Made by a program: the position numbers and the translations under genes. This document shows positions 33,547-42,718 of a stretch of DNA of 48,338 nucleotides, piece after piece. Location: positions 1 to 48,338 of the forward strand of contig JALWMA010000065.1 of the NCBI GenBank assembly GCA_027081015.1. The letters run 5' to 3'. Positions within the stretch are counted from its first letter, which is position 1, and every line of letters starts with the position of its first letter. This stretch comes from Campylobacterales bacterium (GTDB lineage: Bacteria > Campylobacterota > Campylobacteria > Campylobacterales > Hydrogenimonadaceae). The notes under the pieces are model-generated. The model did not search any database, was not told the DNA's origin, and was given only the letters and a program-made list of their open reading frames with translations.

Positions 33547-35346
33547 TTAAACATTTTTCAAGTGCTTATACAGTGAAACCGCATCTTTTTCGCCCAATAC
33601 CGTGCGGAGCTCTTTGATATCGGCATCTCTTATCGCTTCGAAGGAACCGAAAAAGTCGAGAAGCCGCTTGACTTTCGCCGGCCCTATCCCTTTCGCTTTC
33701 AGCAGGGATATCTCTCTATCCTCTTTCAGACGCTGTCTTTTGTGAAACGTTATCGCGAAACGGTGGGCCTCGTCGCGAAGGCGCTGGAACCACTGAAGCC
33801 TGGCATCGGTACTCATCAGGCGCATTTCGCCTTTGGGCGTGTGGAGTATATCTTTCGCCGAGCCTTTGGCCCGATGGGCCTTGGCGTCGATCTTCTCTTT
33901 CGCGATTGCGACGACCGGCAGGTTGACCTCCGCCTCTTTCAAGAGATCGGCCGCCAATCTCCTGAGCGTCTCACCGCCGTCTATCACCCACAGATCGGGA
34001 GGAGGATTTTTATCGAACGATTCGATTCTCCTGTTTAGCATCTCTCTCATCTGCCCATATTCGTCTTTCGAGTTCAGGTTGTAGTGTCTGTAGCTCTCCT
34101 TTTCCCACCTCTGCCTATGCATCACCACCATCGCCCCAACGGCGGCTTTTCCCATAAGGTGAGAGTTGTCGAAGACCTCTACCCTCTGAGGGACCGGGAT
34201 ATCGAGCAGTTCGGCGATCCGCTTCTCGATTTCGGATTCGGGTCTCTTTTTGTGCTGCTTCAAAAGTTCCGCCGCATTTTGCAGTCCGAGCTCTACGAGC
34301 CGCTTTTTGTCTCCTCTTTTCGGCGACACTATCGAGACCCTTTTGCCCACTCTTATGCTGAGAAGATCGGAGAGTTGTGCCGCATCCTCGAGGGTGTGTG
34401 CCGTAACCACCGTCTTTGCCGTAAACGGCGTTTCGGGGCCGTAGAACTCCAATATGGAGCGCCTGTAGATCTCCTGAATATCGGTATCTCCTTCGATGTT
34501 GAAGTGTGTGTGGCTGGAGGCCACGATTTTACCTTCGCGCATGAACATCCTGACGATCACCCCGTAGCAGCCGTCGAAGCCGACCGTGAAGATGTCGAGA
34601 TCTTCGAGTTTCGCGAGGTCCGCGCTCGAGAACTCTTCGATCTTTCCTATCGCCTCGATCCGGTCGCGGATTTCCGCAGCCTCTTCGAAGCGCATCGACT
34701 CGGAGTAGAACTCCATTTTACGGTTCAGCGCGTTGATCAGCCTCTTTTTATTGTGGATATATCCGAGAGCCTCTTCGACCAGCTTCGAATAGCCGGCTTC
34801 ATCGATCTTCCCCTCACACGGTGCGGCACAGCGCCCGATCTGGTGAAAGAGACACGCCTTTTTACCTTTTAGGCACCCCTTTTTCTGAACGAGGGGCACC
34901 AGTTCGTAGAGTGAAGAGAGAATCGCCTTCGCCCCAGTGGGGAATGGCCCGAAATATTTGACCCTTCTGCCTTTGACCACTTTTCTCGTCAGTTCGAACC
35001 TCGGAAAGCGCCGGCTAAGGTCTATATAGATGTAGGGGTAGGTTTTGTCGTCGCGCAGCAGGATGTTGTACTTGGGTTTGAGCTGCTTTATCAGAGAGTT
35101 CTCCAGCAGCAGTGCGTCGCTTTCGCTCTGCGTGACGATCGTCTCTATCCTTGTGATCTGGCTGACCATTCTGTAGATTCTGGCTCCCAGATTCGCTGCC
35201 GGTGCCACCTCGGGCGAGAGCCTGAAATAGCTTCTGACCCTCTTTTTCAGGCTCTTCGCTTTTCCTACGTAGAGCAGCCTGCCGTCACTGTCGAAATATT
35301 GGTAGACTCCGGGCCTGTCGGGAAGGTTTTTCAGTTCCCGGAGCAT
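33547..35346 (-). CDS. uvrC: Excinuclease ABC subunit C
   Basis: Nuclease of nucleotide excision repair that cuts on both sides of a lesion held by UvrAB. The 599-residue product has the GIY-YIG domain at the start (PDRPGVYQYFDSDGRLLYVGK), a Cys cluster (KKGCLKGKKACLFHQIGRC), the UVR helix pair (about 195-230), the RNase H-like domain with FDNSHLMG and DGGE, and C-terminal helix-hairpin-helix motifs (GIGPAKVKRLLDFFGS). I chose ATG at 35346; an upstream in-frame start adds 18 basic residues lying inside the previous gene. It overlaps that gene by 16 bases. Confidence 0.96.
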   Translation of the reverse strand: MLRELKNLPDRPGVYQYFDSDGRLLYVGKAKSLKKRVRSYFRLSPEVAPAANLGARIYRMVSQITRIETIVTQSESDALLLENSLIKQLKPKYNILLRDDKTYPYIYIDLSRRFPRFELTRKVVKGRRVKYFGPFPTGAKAILSSLYELVPLVQKKGCLKGKKACLFHQIGRCAAPCEGKIDEAGYSKLVEEALGYIHNKKRLINALNRKMEFYSESMRFEEAAEIRDRIEAIGKIEEFSSADLAKLEDLDIFTVGFDGCYGVIVRMFMREGKIVASSHTHFNIEGDTDIQEIYRRSILEFYGPETPFTAKTVVTAHTLEDAAQLSDLLSIRVGKRVSIVSPKRGDKKRLVELGLQNAAELLKQHKKRPESEIEKRIAELLDIPVPQRVEVFDNSHLMGKAAVGAMVVMHRQRWEKESYRHYNLNSKDEYGQMREMLNRRIESFDKNPPPDLWVIDGGETLRRLAADLLKEAEVNLPVVAIAKEKIDAKAHRAKGSAKDILHTPKGEMRLMSTDARLQWFQRLRDEAHRFAITFHKRQRLKEDREISLLKAKGIGPAKVKRLLDFFGSFEAIRDADIKELRTVLGEKDAVSLYKHLKNV

Positions 35347-35774
35347 CGTATGGTCTCTTTTAACGACTCGAACTCCCTTTTGACTCTTTCGTTTTTGCAC
35401 CTTATATCGAATCTGCCGCTCGCCCTCTCCCTGTAGTGAGGAACGCTCCGCGGGCTCTCTTTTGGCTTGGGGGCGAATCTGGAGACGAATGCCTTGATGT
35501 CGCGAATCTTATGGTCGCCGCAGGCCTCACGAAGCGGCGGAAGGGTGCTTAATAGGTTCTTAATTAAAGAGTGCTTATAATCAAATTCCATTTTATAGAC
35601 GGGATGCTTCAGGGCGAAAAAGAGAGTCCCGTTTTTTACATAAATAAAAAGGATGCCGTTTTGCATATTCGGCGGAAGGGCTTTTTTTATGAGCCTGAAA
35701 CAGTTTTGTTGCCGCAATAGTGCATATACCGGCTGTGAGAGCAGATGATCGATAACCGTTTCAACTTTTTTCAT
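35331..35774 (-). CDS. DUF721/DciA-like protein
   Basis: A 147-residue protein with FRLIKKALPPNMQNGILFIYVKNGTLFFALKHPVYKMEFDY in two adjacent blocks, a beta-rich segment of DUF721 type, and a basic disordered C-terminal half (ERASGRFDIRCKNERVKREF). DUF721/DciA proteins help load the replicative helicase in bacteria that lack DnaC, but the similarity here is partial. A TATAAT box lies only about eight bases before the ATG, so the mRNA may be nearly leaderless. Its 5' end overlaps the divergent LptM-like gene by 30 bases. Confidence 0.6.
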   Translation of the reverse strand: MKKVETVIDHLLSQPVYALLRQQNCFRLIKKALPPNMQNGILFIYVKNGTLFFALKHPVYKMEFDYKHSLIKNLLSTLPPLREACGDHKIRDIKAFVSRFAPKPKESPRSVPHYRERASGRFDIRCKNERVKREFESLKETIRCSGN

Positions 35775-35882
35775 ACCGTAATTATATCATCACTCCTTTC
35801 GCTGCTTCTTTTCGGTAGTGCCGGGTGCGGTTACAAAAAACCGCCATACTACCCGAAAGAGAAAGAGAGTGTCGAAAGATGA
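35745..35882 (+). CDS. Tiny LptM-like lipoprotein
   Basis: A 45-residue open frame with a hydrophobic signal (VIISSLLSLLLFGSAGC) ending in a lipoprotein cysteine at residue 28, directly followed by GYKKPPYYPKEKE. The phrase C-G-x-K-x-P-x-Y-x-P is that of LptM (YifL), a small lipoprotein that helps LptD mature. Residue -3 of the lipobox is Ser, slightly unusual. The stop overlaps the nadB start (ATGA), so the two are coupled. The upstream ribosome binding site is weak, and the start falls within the divergent DUF721 gene, which is the main doubt about its exact start. The window also encodes LptD. Confidence 0.65.
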   Translation: MIDNRFNFFHTVIISSLLSLLLFGSAGCGYKKPPYYPKEKESVER

Positions 35883-37336
35883 AAACCAGTACGAAATATG
35901 ATGTCATAATAATAGGAGCCGGCATAGCCGGACTCTATGCGGCGCTCCACATACCGAAAGAGAGGGATGTTCTCATTCTCTGCAAGGATATCCCCTGGGA
36001 GTGCAACACCTTCTATGCCCAGGGCGGCGTCGCGGCCGCGGTGGACGAAGGGGATGTGGAGTCTCATATCAAAGATACTCTGAATGCCGGTGCCGGACTA
36101 TGCAACGAAGAGGCGGTCCGCGTGATGGTAGAAGAGAGTCTCGATGTGATTCCTGATCTCATTGCACGCGGCTTCGACTTCGACCGAGACGATAATGGGA
36201 GGCTGCAGTACACCAAAGAGGCGGCACACAGCCGCCCGCGCATACTCCATGCCGGAGGTGATGCCACCGGCCGCTATCTCCACCGGTTCCTGATGAAGAT
36301 CAACCCGCACCCGTTCATATACAACGCCAGGGTCTTCGACCTTTTGCGCTCGGGCGACACCTGCTACGGACTTCGAGCCCTGATAAACGATGAGATAAAG
36401 GAGCTCTACGCGGACAACATAATCATAGCGAGCGGAGGGGTCGGGAGCCTATACGCCTACCATACCAATTCTCGTACGATAAGCTCCGATATTCACGGTA
36501 TATGTCTCGAGCGCGGCATAAAGCTCGATATGATGGAGATGATGCAGTTCCATCCGACCGTCTATGTGGACAACCCGTGGGCCAGAAAACAGCTGTTGAC
36601 GGAAGCGCTGAGGGGCGAAGGGGCCCAGATAGTCGACGAAGAGGGGAGGAGATTTCTCTTCGACTACGACGAGCGCGGGGAGCTGGCACCCAGGGATATC
36701 GTCAGCAGGGCGGTTTTCGACTACAAAAAGAGGAGCGAGAGCCGCGTTTTCCTGAAGATGGATATGTTCGAAGAGGAGTTTTTCGCCCACAGGTTCCCGA
36801 ACATAAAAAATGCTCTTGCGGGCCTGGGGTTCAATCTGCCGCACGATCTTGTCCCGATATCCCCTGCATTCCATTATGCTATCGGCGGAATAGTGTGCGA
36901 CCTCGACGGCCGTGTGCCGGGCCTGGAGAACCTATATGTCGTCGGAGAGGCGGCGAGTACCGGTGTCCACGGCGCCAACAGGCTTGCAAGCAACTCTCTG
37001 CTGGAGGGGCTGGTCTTCGGAAGGAGAGCGGCGCTCAGGCTCAACACCGAGGCCTTCTCGTGGAGCCACAAGCCCCCTTTCGCCGAGTTCAAGGGGGCTC
37101 TTATAGAAAAAGACGACACGATTTTGAAGCAGCGCCTCAGGAGGACGATGTGGCAGGAGGTGGGGATCGTGCGCACCCGCTCGGGCCTGAAGCGTGCACT
37201 CGACTTCGTCGACGATGTTCAGCATCTGACGATCGGGCGCCTGCTTGCACTGAGGCTTAAAACCGCGCGCAACATAATAGAGAGCGCACTGGCAAGAGGC
37301 GAGTCGGTCGGCGCCCACTATATACTGAACGAGTAG
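35879..37336 (+). CDS. nadB: L-aspartate oxidase
   Basis: FAD enzyme that oxidises aspartate to iminoaspartate, first step of de novo NAD synthesis. The 485-residue product has the FAD-binding start YDVIIIGAGIAGLYAALHIP, YAQGGVAAAVDEGDVESH, HSRPRILHAGGDATGR, MEMMQFHPT and GEAASTGVHGANRLASNSLLEGL, all as in NadB. It is somewhat shorter than the Escherichia coli protein (540). I chose ATG at 35879, which overlaps the stop of the small lipoprotein gene; an in-frame start further upstream would run into that gene. nadA and nadC are not in the window. Confidence 0.96.
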   Translation: MKTSTKYDVIIIGAGIAGLYAALHIPKERDVLILCKDIPWECNTFYAQGGVAAAVDEGDVESHIKDTLNAGAGLCNEEAVRVMVEESLDVIPDLIARGFDFDRDDNGRLQYTKEAAHSRPRILHAGGDATGRYLHRFLMKINPHPFIYNARVFDLLRSGDTCYGLRALINDEIKELYADNIIIASGGVGSLYAYHTNSRTISSDIHGICLERGIKLDMMEMMQFHPTVYVDNPWARKQLLTEALRGEGAQIVDEEGRRFLFDYDERGELAPRDIVSRAVFDYKKRSESRVFLKMDMFEEEFFAHRFPNIKNALAGLGFNLPHDLVPISPAFHYAIGGIVCDLDGRVPGLENLYVVGEAASTGVHGANRLASNSLLEGLVFGRRAALRLNTEAFSWSHKPPFAEFKGALIEKDDTILKQRLRRTMWQEVGIVRTRSGLKRALDFVDDVQHLTIGRLLALRLKTARNIIESALARGESVGAHYILNE

Positions 37337-37469
37337 TCGGTCGACGGTATCGACGGGTGAGTTTTGCGAAAACATTGTCAATCGCTACACAGTTTTATCA
37401 TAGTGACGATATTTAATCCACTATAACGTATATTTACGGCTAACCAAGAAGCCAATAAAAGGAAAAGAT

Positions 37470-38777
37470 ATGCACGAAGCGACCATGCATCTGACGACTA
37501 CCTGGGTCGGACTGATCGACCTTGCAATATTTATAGTCGCGTACTACTTTATCGCGACCGAAGAGAAGTACGAGATAAACAAGGCGAAGCCGGCACTTTT
37601 CGCCGGTACGTTCATGTTCATGCTAATAGGCGTATACTTCGCCGTAAACGGTCTGGACCCCGACCCTCTGCATGACGAGATGGAGAAACTGATCCTCGAG
37701 ATAGCCGAGATATTCTTCTTCCTCTTTGTGGCGATGACATTCATCGAGACACTGATAGAGCGTAAAGTCTTCGACGTACTCAAATATAAACTCGTCTCCA
37801 AAGGCTACAGCTACAAAAAGCTCTTCTGGCTGACCGGCCTTCTGGCCTTTTTCATCTCTCCCGTAGCCGACAACCTAACTACGGCGCTCATTCTCTCAAC
37901 CGTACTCTTTACTATAGATAAAGAGAACAGGCAGTTCCTCGTAGCCGGCGCTGTAAACATAGTAGTGGCGGCAAATGCGGGCGGAGCGTGGAGTCCGTTC
38001 GGGGATATCACGACACTGATGGCGTGGACGGCCGGTAAAGGGGAGTTCGTGGACTTCCTCTCGCTCTTTGTCCCCTCATTGGCCGGCTGGATTCTCACGG
38101 CGTGGCTTCTGAGCCGTTACGTACCCGACGGTGAGCCCCATTTCGATGTGGAGACGGAAGAGGTACCGCAGATGAAGGAGGGAGGCAAAACCGTCATATG
38201 GCTCGGCGCTTCCACGATCGCCATCGCGGTACTTGGCCACCAGTTTTTCCACTTTCCGGCGATGTGGGGCATGATGTTCGGCCTGTCGCTTCTCAAACTT
38301 CACTCGTTTAAACTCAAACATACGGGTAATGGCGGCTACGACGTATTCGTAAACATGAAAAAGGTCGAGAACGATACGCTGCTCTTCTTTTTCGGAATCC
38401 TATCCGCCGTAGGCGCCCTGCACTATCTCGGATATCTCGAGTATATTCACGACCTCTACGGCCTCGTAGGACCGACCGCGGCGAATATAGGCGTCGGGTT
38501 CATATCGGCGATCGTGGACAACGTACCGGTAATGAGTGCGATACTCAAGGCGAGTCCCGAGATGGGTCTGGATCAGTGGCTGCTTGTAACGCTGACTGCA
38601 GGAATCGGAGGAAGTCTCATCAGCTTCGGATCGGCTGCGGGTGTGGGCGTCATGGGCCGCCTTCGCGGCATCTACACGTTCGGGGCGCATATGAGGCTTG
38701 CATGGACCGTACTTGCCGGCTACATCCTCTCGATGGTTCTGTGGTATATTCAGTTCGAGATACTCGGCATATACTGA
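37470..38777 (+). CDS. nhaD: Na+/H+ antiporter NhaD
   Basis: Inner-membrane antiporter of the ion-transporter superfamily that exports sodium in exchange for protons. The 435-residue product has about twelve hydrophobic segments. Marker phrases are FFLFVAMTFIETLIERKVFD, SPVADNLTTALILSTVLF, AANAGGAWSPFGDITTLMAW, SAIVDNVPVMSAILKA and GIGGSLISFGSAAGVGVMG, with the paired Asn-Asp sites expected in NhaD. The ribosome binding site AAAGGAAAA is well placed. It has its own 133-base upstream region. Sodium homeostasis fits a marine or saline habitat. Confidence 0.93.
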   Translation: MHEATMHLTTTWVGLIDLAIFIVAYYFIATEEKYEINKAKPALFAGTFMFMLIGVYFAVNGLDPDPLHDEMEKLILEIAEIFFFLFVAMTFIETLIERKVFDVLKYKLVSKGYSYKKLFWLTGLLAFFISPVADNLTTALILSTVLFTIDKENRQFLVAGAVNIVVAANAGGAWSPFGDITTLMAWTAGKGEFVDFLSLFVPSLAGWILTAWLLSRYVPDGEPHFDVETEEVPQMKEGGKTVIWLGASTIAIAVLGHQFFHFPAMWGMMFGLSLLKLHSFKLKHTGNGGYDVFVNMKKVENDTLLFFFGILSAVGALHYLGYLEYIHDLYGLVGPTAANIGVGFISAIVDNVPVMSAILKASPEMGLDQWLLVTLTAGIGGSLISFGSAAGVGVMGRLRGIYTFGAHMRLAWTVLAGYILSMVLWYIQFEILGIY

Positions 38778-38784
38778 AACCGCT

Positions 38785-38804
38785 CCTCCGCCTCGATGCG
38801 GGGG
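38785..38804 (+). terminator. Hairpin after nhaD
   Basis: CCTCCGC and GCGGGGG form a seven-pair stem (one G-T pair) over a six-base loop, seven bases after the nhaD stop. No T run follows. A TAAAAT box near 38857 may then start the guaA transcript. Confidence 0.35.
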
Positions 38805-38891
38805 AACCCGAATCCGACACCGAAGCCTTCTGCCGAACTTTCAACAATCTTTCGATAAAATAGCGCAACCATTTACTCCAAGGAACAGAAC

Positions 38892-40442
38892 TTGAAAGAT
38901 GTAAGCATTATAGTGCTCGATTTCGGATCGCAGTATACACAGTTGATAGCCAGGAGACTTCGCGAAGAGAAGGTCTATTGTGAAATAGTCCCCTACTTTA
39001 CGAAAGTCGACGAGATAGAGGCGAAAAACCCGAAAGGTATCATCCTCAGCGGCGGCCCGGCGTCGGTCTACGACGAGGGAGCTTTCGAGGTGGACAGGGC
39101 CGTTTACGATCTGGGGCTTCCTATTCTGGGAATCTGCTACGGGATGCAGCGGATAGCCGTCGATTTCGGCGGCCGAGTGGTACGCTCGACACACCACGAG
39201 TACGGCAAGGCGGAGCTCCACTTCCACGAGGAGCACGGCCACACCTCACCGCTTTTTGAGGGGTGCCACGACGGTACGGTCGTATGGATGAGCCACAGCG
39301 ACCGCGTGGAGACGCTTCCCGAAGGCTTCAAGCCGATAGCCTACAGCGACAACTCCCCCTATGCCGCCATCGCGGATGAGAGCCGCAAAATATACGCCCT
39401 GCAGTTCCACCCGGAGGTCCACCACTCCGAAGAGGGGCACATAATGCTCAGGAACTTCGCAAGGAGTATCTGCGGCGTCGAAGAGAAGTGGGATATGGGG
39501 CACTTCCTGAAAGAGCAGATTAAAAAGATCCGTGCGCAGGTAGGGGACGGAAAGGTTCTCTGCGCGCTAAGCGGCGGTGTCGACTCCTCCGTAGTCGCGG
39601 CGCTGCTCTACGAGGCCATAGGCGACCAGCTTATCCCCGTATTCGTAGACAACGGACTGCTCAGGAAGGGCGAGAGGGAGCAGGTAGAGAGCGTATTCAA
39701 GGTGCACCTCAAAGTTCCCCTCATAACCGTGGACGCGAGCGAGCACTTTCTGGTCAAGCTGGCGGGCATAACCGATCCGGAGCAGAAGCGTAAAATCATC
39801 GGCCACACCTTCATAGAGGTTTTCGAAGAGGAGGCCAAAAAGCACGAAGGTATCCGGTTCCTGGCACAGGGTACGCTCTACCCGGACGTGATAGAGTCGG
39901 TTTCGGTGAAGGGGCCGAGCGAAACGATAAAGTCGCACCACAATGTCGGTGGCCTGCCCGACTGGATGGATTTCGAACTGATCGAACCGCTTCGGGAGCT
40001 CTTCAAAGACGAGGTGCGTAAGCTGGGGCTGGAGCTGGGGCTGCCAGAGTCGTTGGTTTACCGCCATCCGTTCCCGGGACCGGGGCTTGCCATCCGTATC
40101 ATGGGAGAGGTGAACATATACGATCTCGATATTCTGCGTGAAGCGGATGTGATACTGCTCGAGGAGCTCAAAGCGAGCGGCTACTACAACAAGACGTGGC
40201 AGGCGTTCGCCGTACTGCTGAACGTCAAGAGTGTGGGTGTCATGGGCGACAACCGCACCTACGACAATACGGTCTGCATCAGGGTCGTCGAGGCGGTCGA
40301 CGGGATGACGGCGACGTTCGCGCACCTGCCGCACGATCTCCTGGAGCGTATAAGCCGCCGCATCATCAATGAAGTCGACGGCATAAACCGCGTTGTCTAC
40401 GACATAAGCTCAAAACCGCCGGCTACGATAGAATGGGAATAG
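38892..40442 (+). CDS. guaA: GMP synthase (glutamine-hydrolysing)
   Basis: Makes GMP from XMP using ATP and glutamine-derived ammonia. The 516-residue product has the class I amidotransferase domain ([17 protein letters not shown], catalytic Cys in [21 protein letters not shown] with His and Glu), the ATP pyrophosphatase loop LSGGVDSSV near 222-230, and the C-terminal dimer domain ending in [17 protein letters not shown]. The start is TTG; AAGGAA six bases upstream and full alignment of [13 protein letters not shown] make it convincing. It overlaps hemD by ten bases. Confidence 0.98.
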   Translation: MKDVSIIVLDFGSQYTQLIARRLREEKVYCEIVPYFTKVDEIEAKNPKGIILSGGPASVYDEGAFEVDRAVYDLGLPILGICYGMQRIAVDFGGRVVRSTHHEYGKAELHFHEEHGHTSPLFEGCHDGTVVWMSHSDRVETLPEGFKPIAYSDNSPYAAIADESRKIYALQFHPEVHHSEEGHIMLRNFARSICGVEEKWDMGHFLKEQIKKIRAQVGDGKVLCALSGGVDSSVVAALLYEAIGDQLIPVFVDNGLLRKGEREQVESVFKVHLKVPLITVDASEHFLVKLAGITDPEQKRKIIGHTFIEVFEEEAKKHEGIRFLAQGTLYPDVIESVSVKGPSETIKSHHNVGGLPDWMDFELIEPLRELFKDEVRKLGLELGLPESLVYRHPFPGPGLAIRIMGEVNIYDLDILREADVILLEELKASGYYNKTWQAFAVLLNVKSVGVMGDNRTYDNTVCIRVVEAVDGMTATFAHLPHDLLERISRRIINEVDGINRVVYDISSKPPATIEWE

Positions 40443-41086
40443 AGCGCCCCGTCTACCTCCTTTCGCCCACTCCCGCCGAGGGGGTTGAGCACCTTCCGAT
40501 GATAGAGTTCGTGACTCTACCGCAAAAGATCGACTTCACCCTCTATGACGGGCTCATATTCACCTCCAAGCAGGGTGTCGCCGCACTCGACGAGATAAGC
40601 GGCGGAAGCTGGAAAGAGATACCGGCGGCCGCGATTGGCAAGATGACGGCCGAAGAGGTGAAGAGGAGGGGAGGGGAGGTGATCTTCGTCGCCTCCAGGG
40701 CCTACGGCGACGTGCTCGCGAAAGAGCTTTCGGAGAGGTTCGGGTCGTTTAGGTGGCTCTACCCGCGCCCGAAGGTGGTCGCTTCGAAGATAGCCGCAGA
40801 TCTTCGTGCAGCCGGAATTTCGGTCGAAGAGAGGGTGATATACGAGACGCGGTGCAGAGAGTACGATGTCAGATCGAAGCCGGAAGAGGGGGCGGTTTTG
40901 ATCTTCACCTCCCCGTCTATCGTGAACTGTTTTTTGAATCGGTTCGGGTGGAGCGAAAGCTATATCGCCGTCGCGATAGGCAGGAAGACCGCGGAAGCTT
41001 TCGAAGAGGGGATGGAGTGCAGGGTCTCTCCATCCCAGACGATAGAGGATACGATAGCTTTCGCCAAAAGTTTATCGACCGCTTAA
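40433..41086 (+). CDS. hemD: Uroporphyrinogen-III synthase
   Basis: Closes and inverts the D ring of hydroxymethylbilane in haem synthesis. The 217-residue product shows the weakly conserved two-lobe HemD pattern: [62 protein letters not shown]-like segment, and [18 protein letters not shown] with the following [12 protein letters not shown]. HemD proteins diverge strongly, so the call rests on these scattered motifs and on its place between guaA and purD, where I recall it in related genomes. Confidence 0.85.
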   Translation: MGIERPVYLLSPTPAEGVEHLPMIEFVTLPQKIDFTLYDGLIFTSKQGVAALDEISGGSWKEIPAAAIGKMTAEEVKRRGGEVIFVASRAYGDVLAKELSERFGSFRWLYPRPKVVASKIAADLRAAGISVEERVIYETRCREYDVRSKPEEGAVLIFTSPSIVNCFLNRFGWSESYIAVAIGRKTAEAFEEGMECRVSPSQTIEDTIAFAKSLSTA

Positions 41087-41097
41087 GTAATTTGGAG

Positions 41098-41103
41098 TAT
41101 AAT
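41098..41103 (+). promoter_or_regulatory. -10 box of the 6S RNA gene
   Basis: A perfect TATAAT lies twelve bases after the hemD stop, placing the transcript start near 41110, exactly where the closing stem of the 6S RNA begins. No clear -35 hexamer is seen (TTTATC near 41071-41076). Confidence 0.65.
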
Positions 41104-41109
41104 TAAATT

Positions 41110-41302
41110 GGCTGAGCGGTGCGCTATCCGCAATACGGGGGTCCAACACTTTGATATTGCGGGACAGCGTAGATGCGCCGTGTGTCGGTAACTTCGTCCG
41201 AGCCGGTGCTCCCGGCGAGAAGCTGCCGCCTAAAGCGCATCTCCCTCCTGCATCGTTGGTCTGCTTTGGACCACACTTGAGCGTGAACGCCCGCTCGGTC
41301 CT
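41110..41302 (+). ncRNA. ssrS: 6S RNA
   Basis: The 357-base gap before purD folds as a nested rod like 6S RNA, which binds the housekeeping RNA polymerase by imitating an open promoter. Pairs seen from outside in are: CTGAGCGGtGCG (41112-41123) with CGCCCGCTCGG (41288-41298); GGTCCAA (41140-41146) with TTGGACC (41266-41272); then a bubble of about 25 bases on each side. Inside it GATGCGC (41172-41178) pairs with GCGCATC (41235-41241), GGTAACTTC (41187-41195) with GAAGCTGCC (41219-41227), and GCCGG with CCGGC at the tip. The GAGAAGC and GCCTAAA phrases after the tip recall Escherichia coli 6S RNA. Location upstream of purD agrees with my memory of Campylobacterota. Ends are estimated. Confidence 0.82.
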
Positions 41303-41443
41303 TGCAATGACCCTGATTGGTGTTGCGCAGTAGACATACTCTCCTCACCTGTACGCCGTGCATATATACGCAATGAATGATGGATACAGAAGATTGTGTA
41401 TACCGCGAAACATCAACAGATAAAAATCAAAAAGGGCGATTAA
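41303..41443 (+). other. Leader between 6S RNA and purD
   Basis: This 141-base stretch becomes AT-rich toward purD. It holds GTGTTGCGC (41320-41328) and a GCAATGA phrase. GTCCTTGCAAT around 41298-41308 can alternatively pair with ATTGCGGGAC inside the 6S RNA. The purD ribosome binding site AAAAAGGG ends seven bases before the ATG. I see no reading frame or classic purine riboswitch. Confidence 0.5.
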
Positions 41444-42718
41444 ATGAGAGTCATGGTAGTTGGAAGCGGGGGGCGCGAGTATGCCATAGGGCGCGCACTG
41501 CACAAAGACACGGCGGTCGAGAAGATATACTTCGCACCCGGAAACGGTGCTACACCGCAGCTTGGTGAAAATGTCGATATAAGCGACTATGAAGAGCTTG
41601 CCGACTATGTTGAAAAAGAGGGGATCGACCTGACCGTGGTGGGTCCGGAAGCCCCTCTCGTCGGAGGAATAGTCGATATCTTCAAGTCGCGCGGCCTCAA
41701 GATATTCGGCCCGAGCAGAGAGGCGGCGCAGCTCGAGGGGAGCAAGATCTTTATGAAAAACTTCCTCTCCCGCCACAACATCCCCACGGCGAGATATATA
41801 GAGACCGAGAGTGTGGAGGAGGCTTTCAGATTCATAGAAAGCCTCACTCCCCCCATTGTCGTCAAAGCCGACGGGCTATGTGCGGGAAAAGGTGTAATAA
41901 TCGCCCAGACATACGACGATGCCAAAAAAGCGGCGTCGCAGATGCTCAGCGGCAAGTCTTTCGGAGAGGCCGGTACGAAGATTGTGGTAGAGGAGTATCT
42001 CGACGGTTACGAGCTCTCCCTCTTTGCGATCTGCGACGGCAAAGATTATGTTATTCTGCCCGCGGCGCAGGATCACAAGCGACTCCTCGACAATGACGAA
42101 GGGCCCAATACGGGCGGGATGGGAGCATACGCACCCACCCCGCTGATCGACGACGAGCTCTACAAAAAGATAGAAGATAGAATCATCCGCCCTACCGTAG
42201 ATGGGATGTCCGCGGAGGGTATGCCTTTTGAGGGGGTGCTCTTCGCGGGGCTGATGATAGTAAATGGCGAACCGTACACCCTCGAGTTCAATGTACGCTT
42301 CGGTGATCCGGAGTGCGAAGTGCTTATGCCGCTTCTAAAAACCCCGGCGGGGGAGCTTTTCGACAAGGCGGCATCGGGACGCCTGAGGGAGCTCAAGGTG
42401 GAGTTTATCGACAAATACGCCGTCGGCGTTGTCATGGCGAGCAAGAACTACCCCTACAGGAGCAGCGAGCCTGCGGAGATCATCGTAGACAAGATCGTGC
42501 ATACCGAACTTGCCGACAAGGCGCATATAGATTATGCCGGAGTTTCGCTGATCGACGGGAAACTCATGGCTACCGGGGGGCGCGTTCTGGTTTGCGTCGG
42601 CCTCGGAGACACGATAAAAGAGGCCAGAGACTTCGCATATATGCTCTGCGGGCAGGTCCACTTCGCCGGCAAACAGTGCCGCAGCGATATCGCCTACCAG
42701 GCGTTGCGGGAAGCGTAG
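41444..42718 (+). CDS. purD: Phosphoribosylamine--glycine ligase
   Basis: Second step of purine synthesis, joining phosphoribosylamine to glycine with ATP. The 424-residue ATP-grasp enzyme shows MRVMVVGSGGREYAIGRALH, YFAPGNGAT, VVGPEAPLVGGIVD, PIVVKADGLCAGKGVIIAQ, the VVEEYLDGYELSLFAI strand, and PNTGGMGAYAPTP with NVRFGDPECEVLMPLL. Length is normal. It lies directly downstream of the 6S RNA and overlaps the RDD gene by one base. Confidence 0.97.
   Translation: MRVMVVGSGGREYAIGRALHKDTAVEKIYFAPGNGATPQLGENVDISDYEELADYVEKEGIDLTVVGPEAPLVGGIVDIFKSRGLKIFGPSREAAQLEGSKIFMKNFLSRHNIPTARYIETESVEEAFRFIESLTPPIVVKADGLCAGKGVIIAQTYDDAKKAASQMLSGKSFGEAGTKIVVEEYLDGYELSLFAICDGKDYVILPAAQDHKRLLDNDEGPNTGGMGAYAPTPLIDDELYKKIEDRIIRPTVDGMSAEGMPFEGVLFAGLMIVNGEPYTLEFNVRFGDPECEVLMPLLKTPAGELFDKAASGRLRELKVEFIDKYAVGVVMASKNYPYRSSEPAEIIVDKIVHTELADKAHIDYAGVSLIDGKLMATGGRVLVCVGLGDTIKEARDFAYMLCGQVHFAGKQCRSDIAYQALREA

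Noticed and set aside
35347-35400. Longer uvrC start adding 18 residues
   Set aside because: The extension is basic, lies inside the upstream gene and precedes the conserved LPDRPGVY start of UvrC.
41110-41302. SRP RNA, tmRNA or RNase P RNA as identity of the structured RNA
   Set aside because: No GGAAGGAAGCAG-type SRP loop, no tRNA-like ends and no RNase P core phrases; the rod with a central bubble fits 6S RNA.
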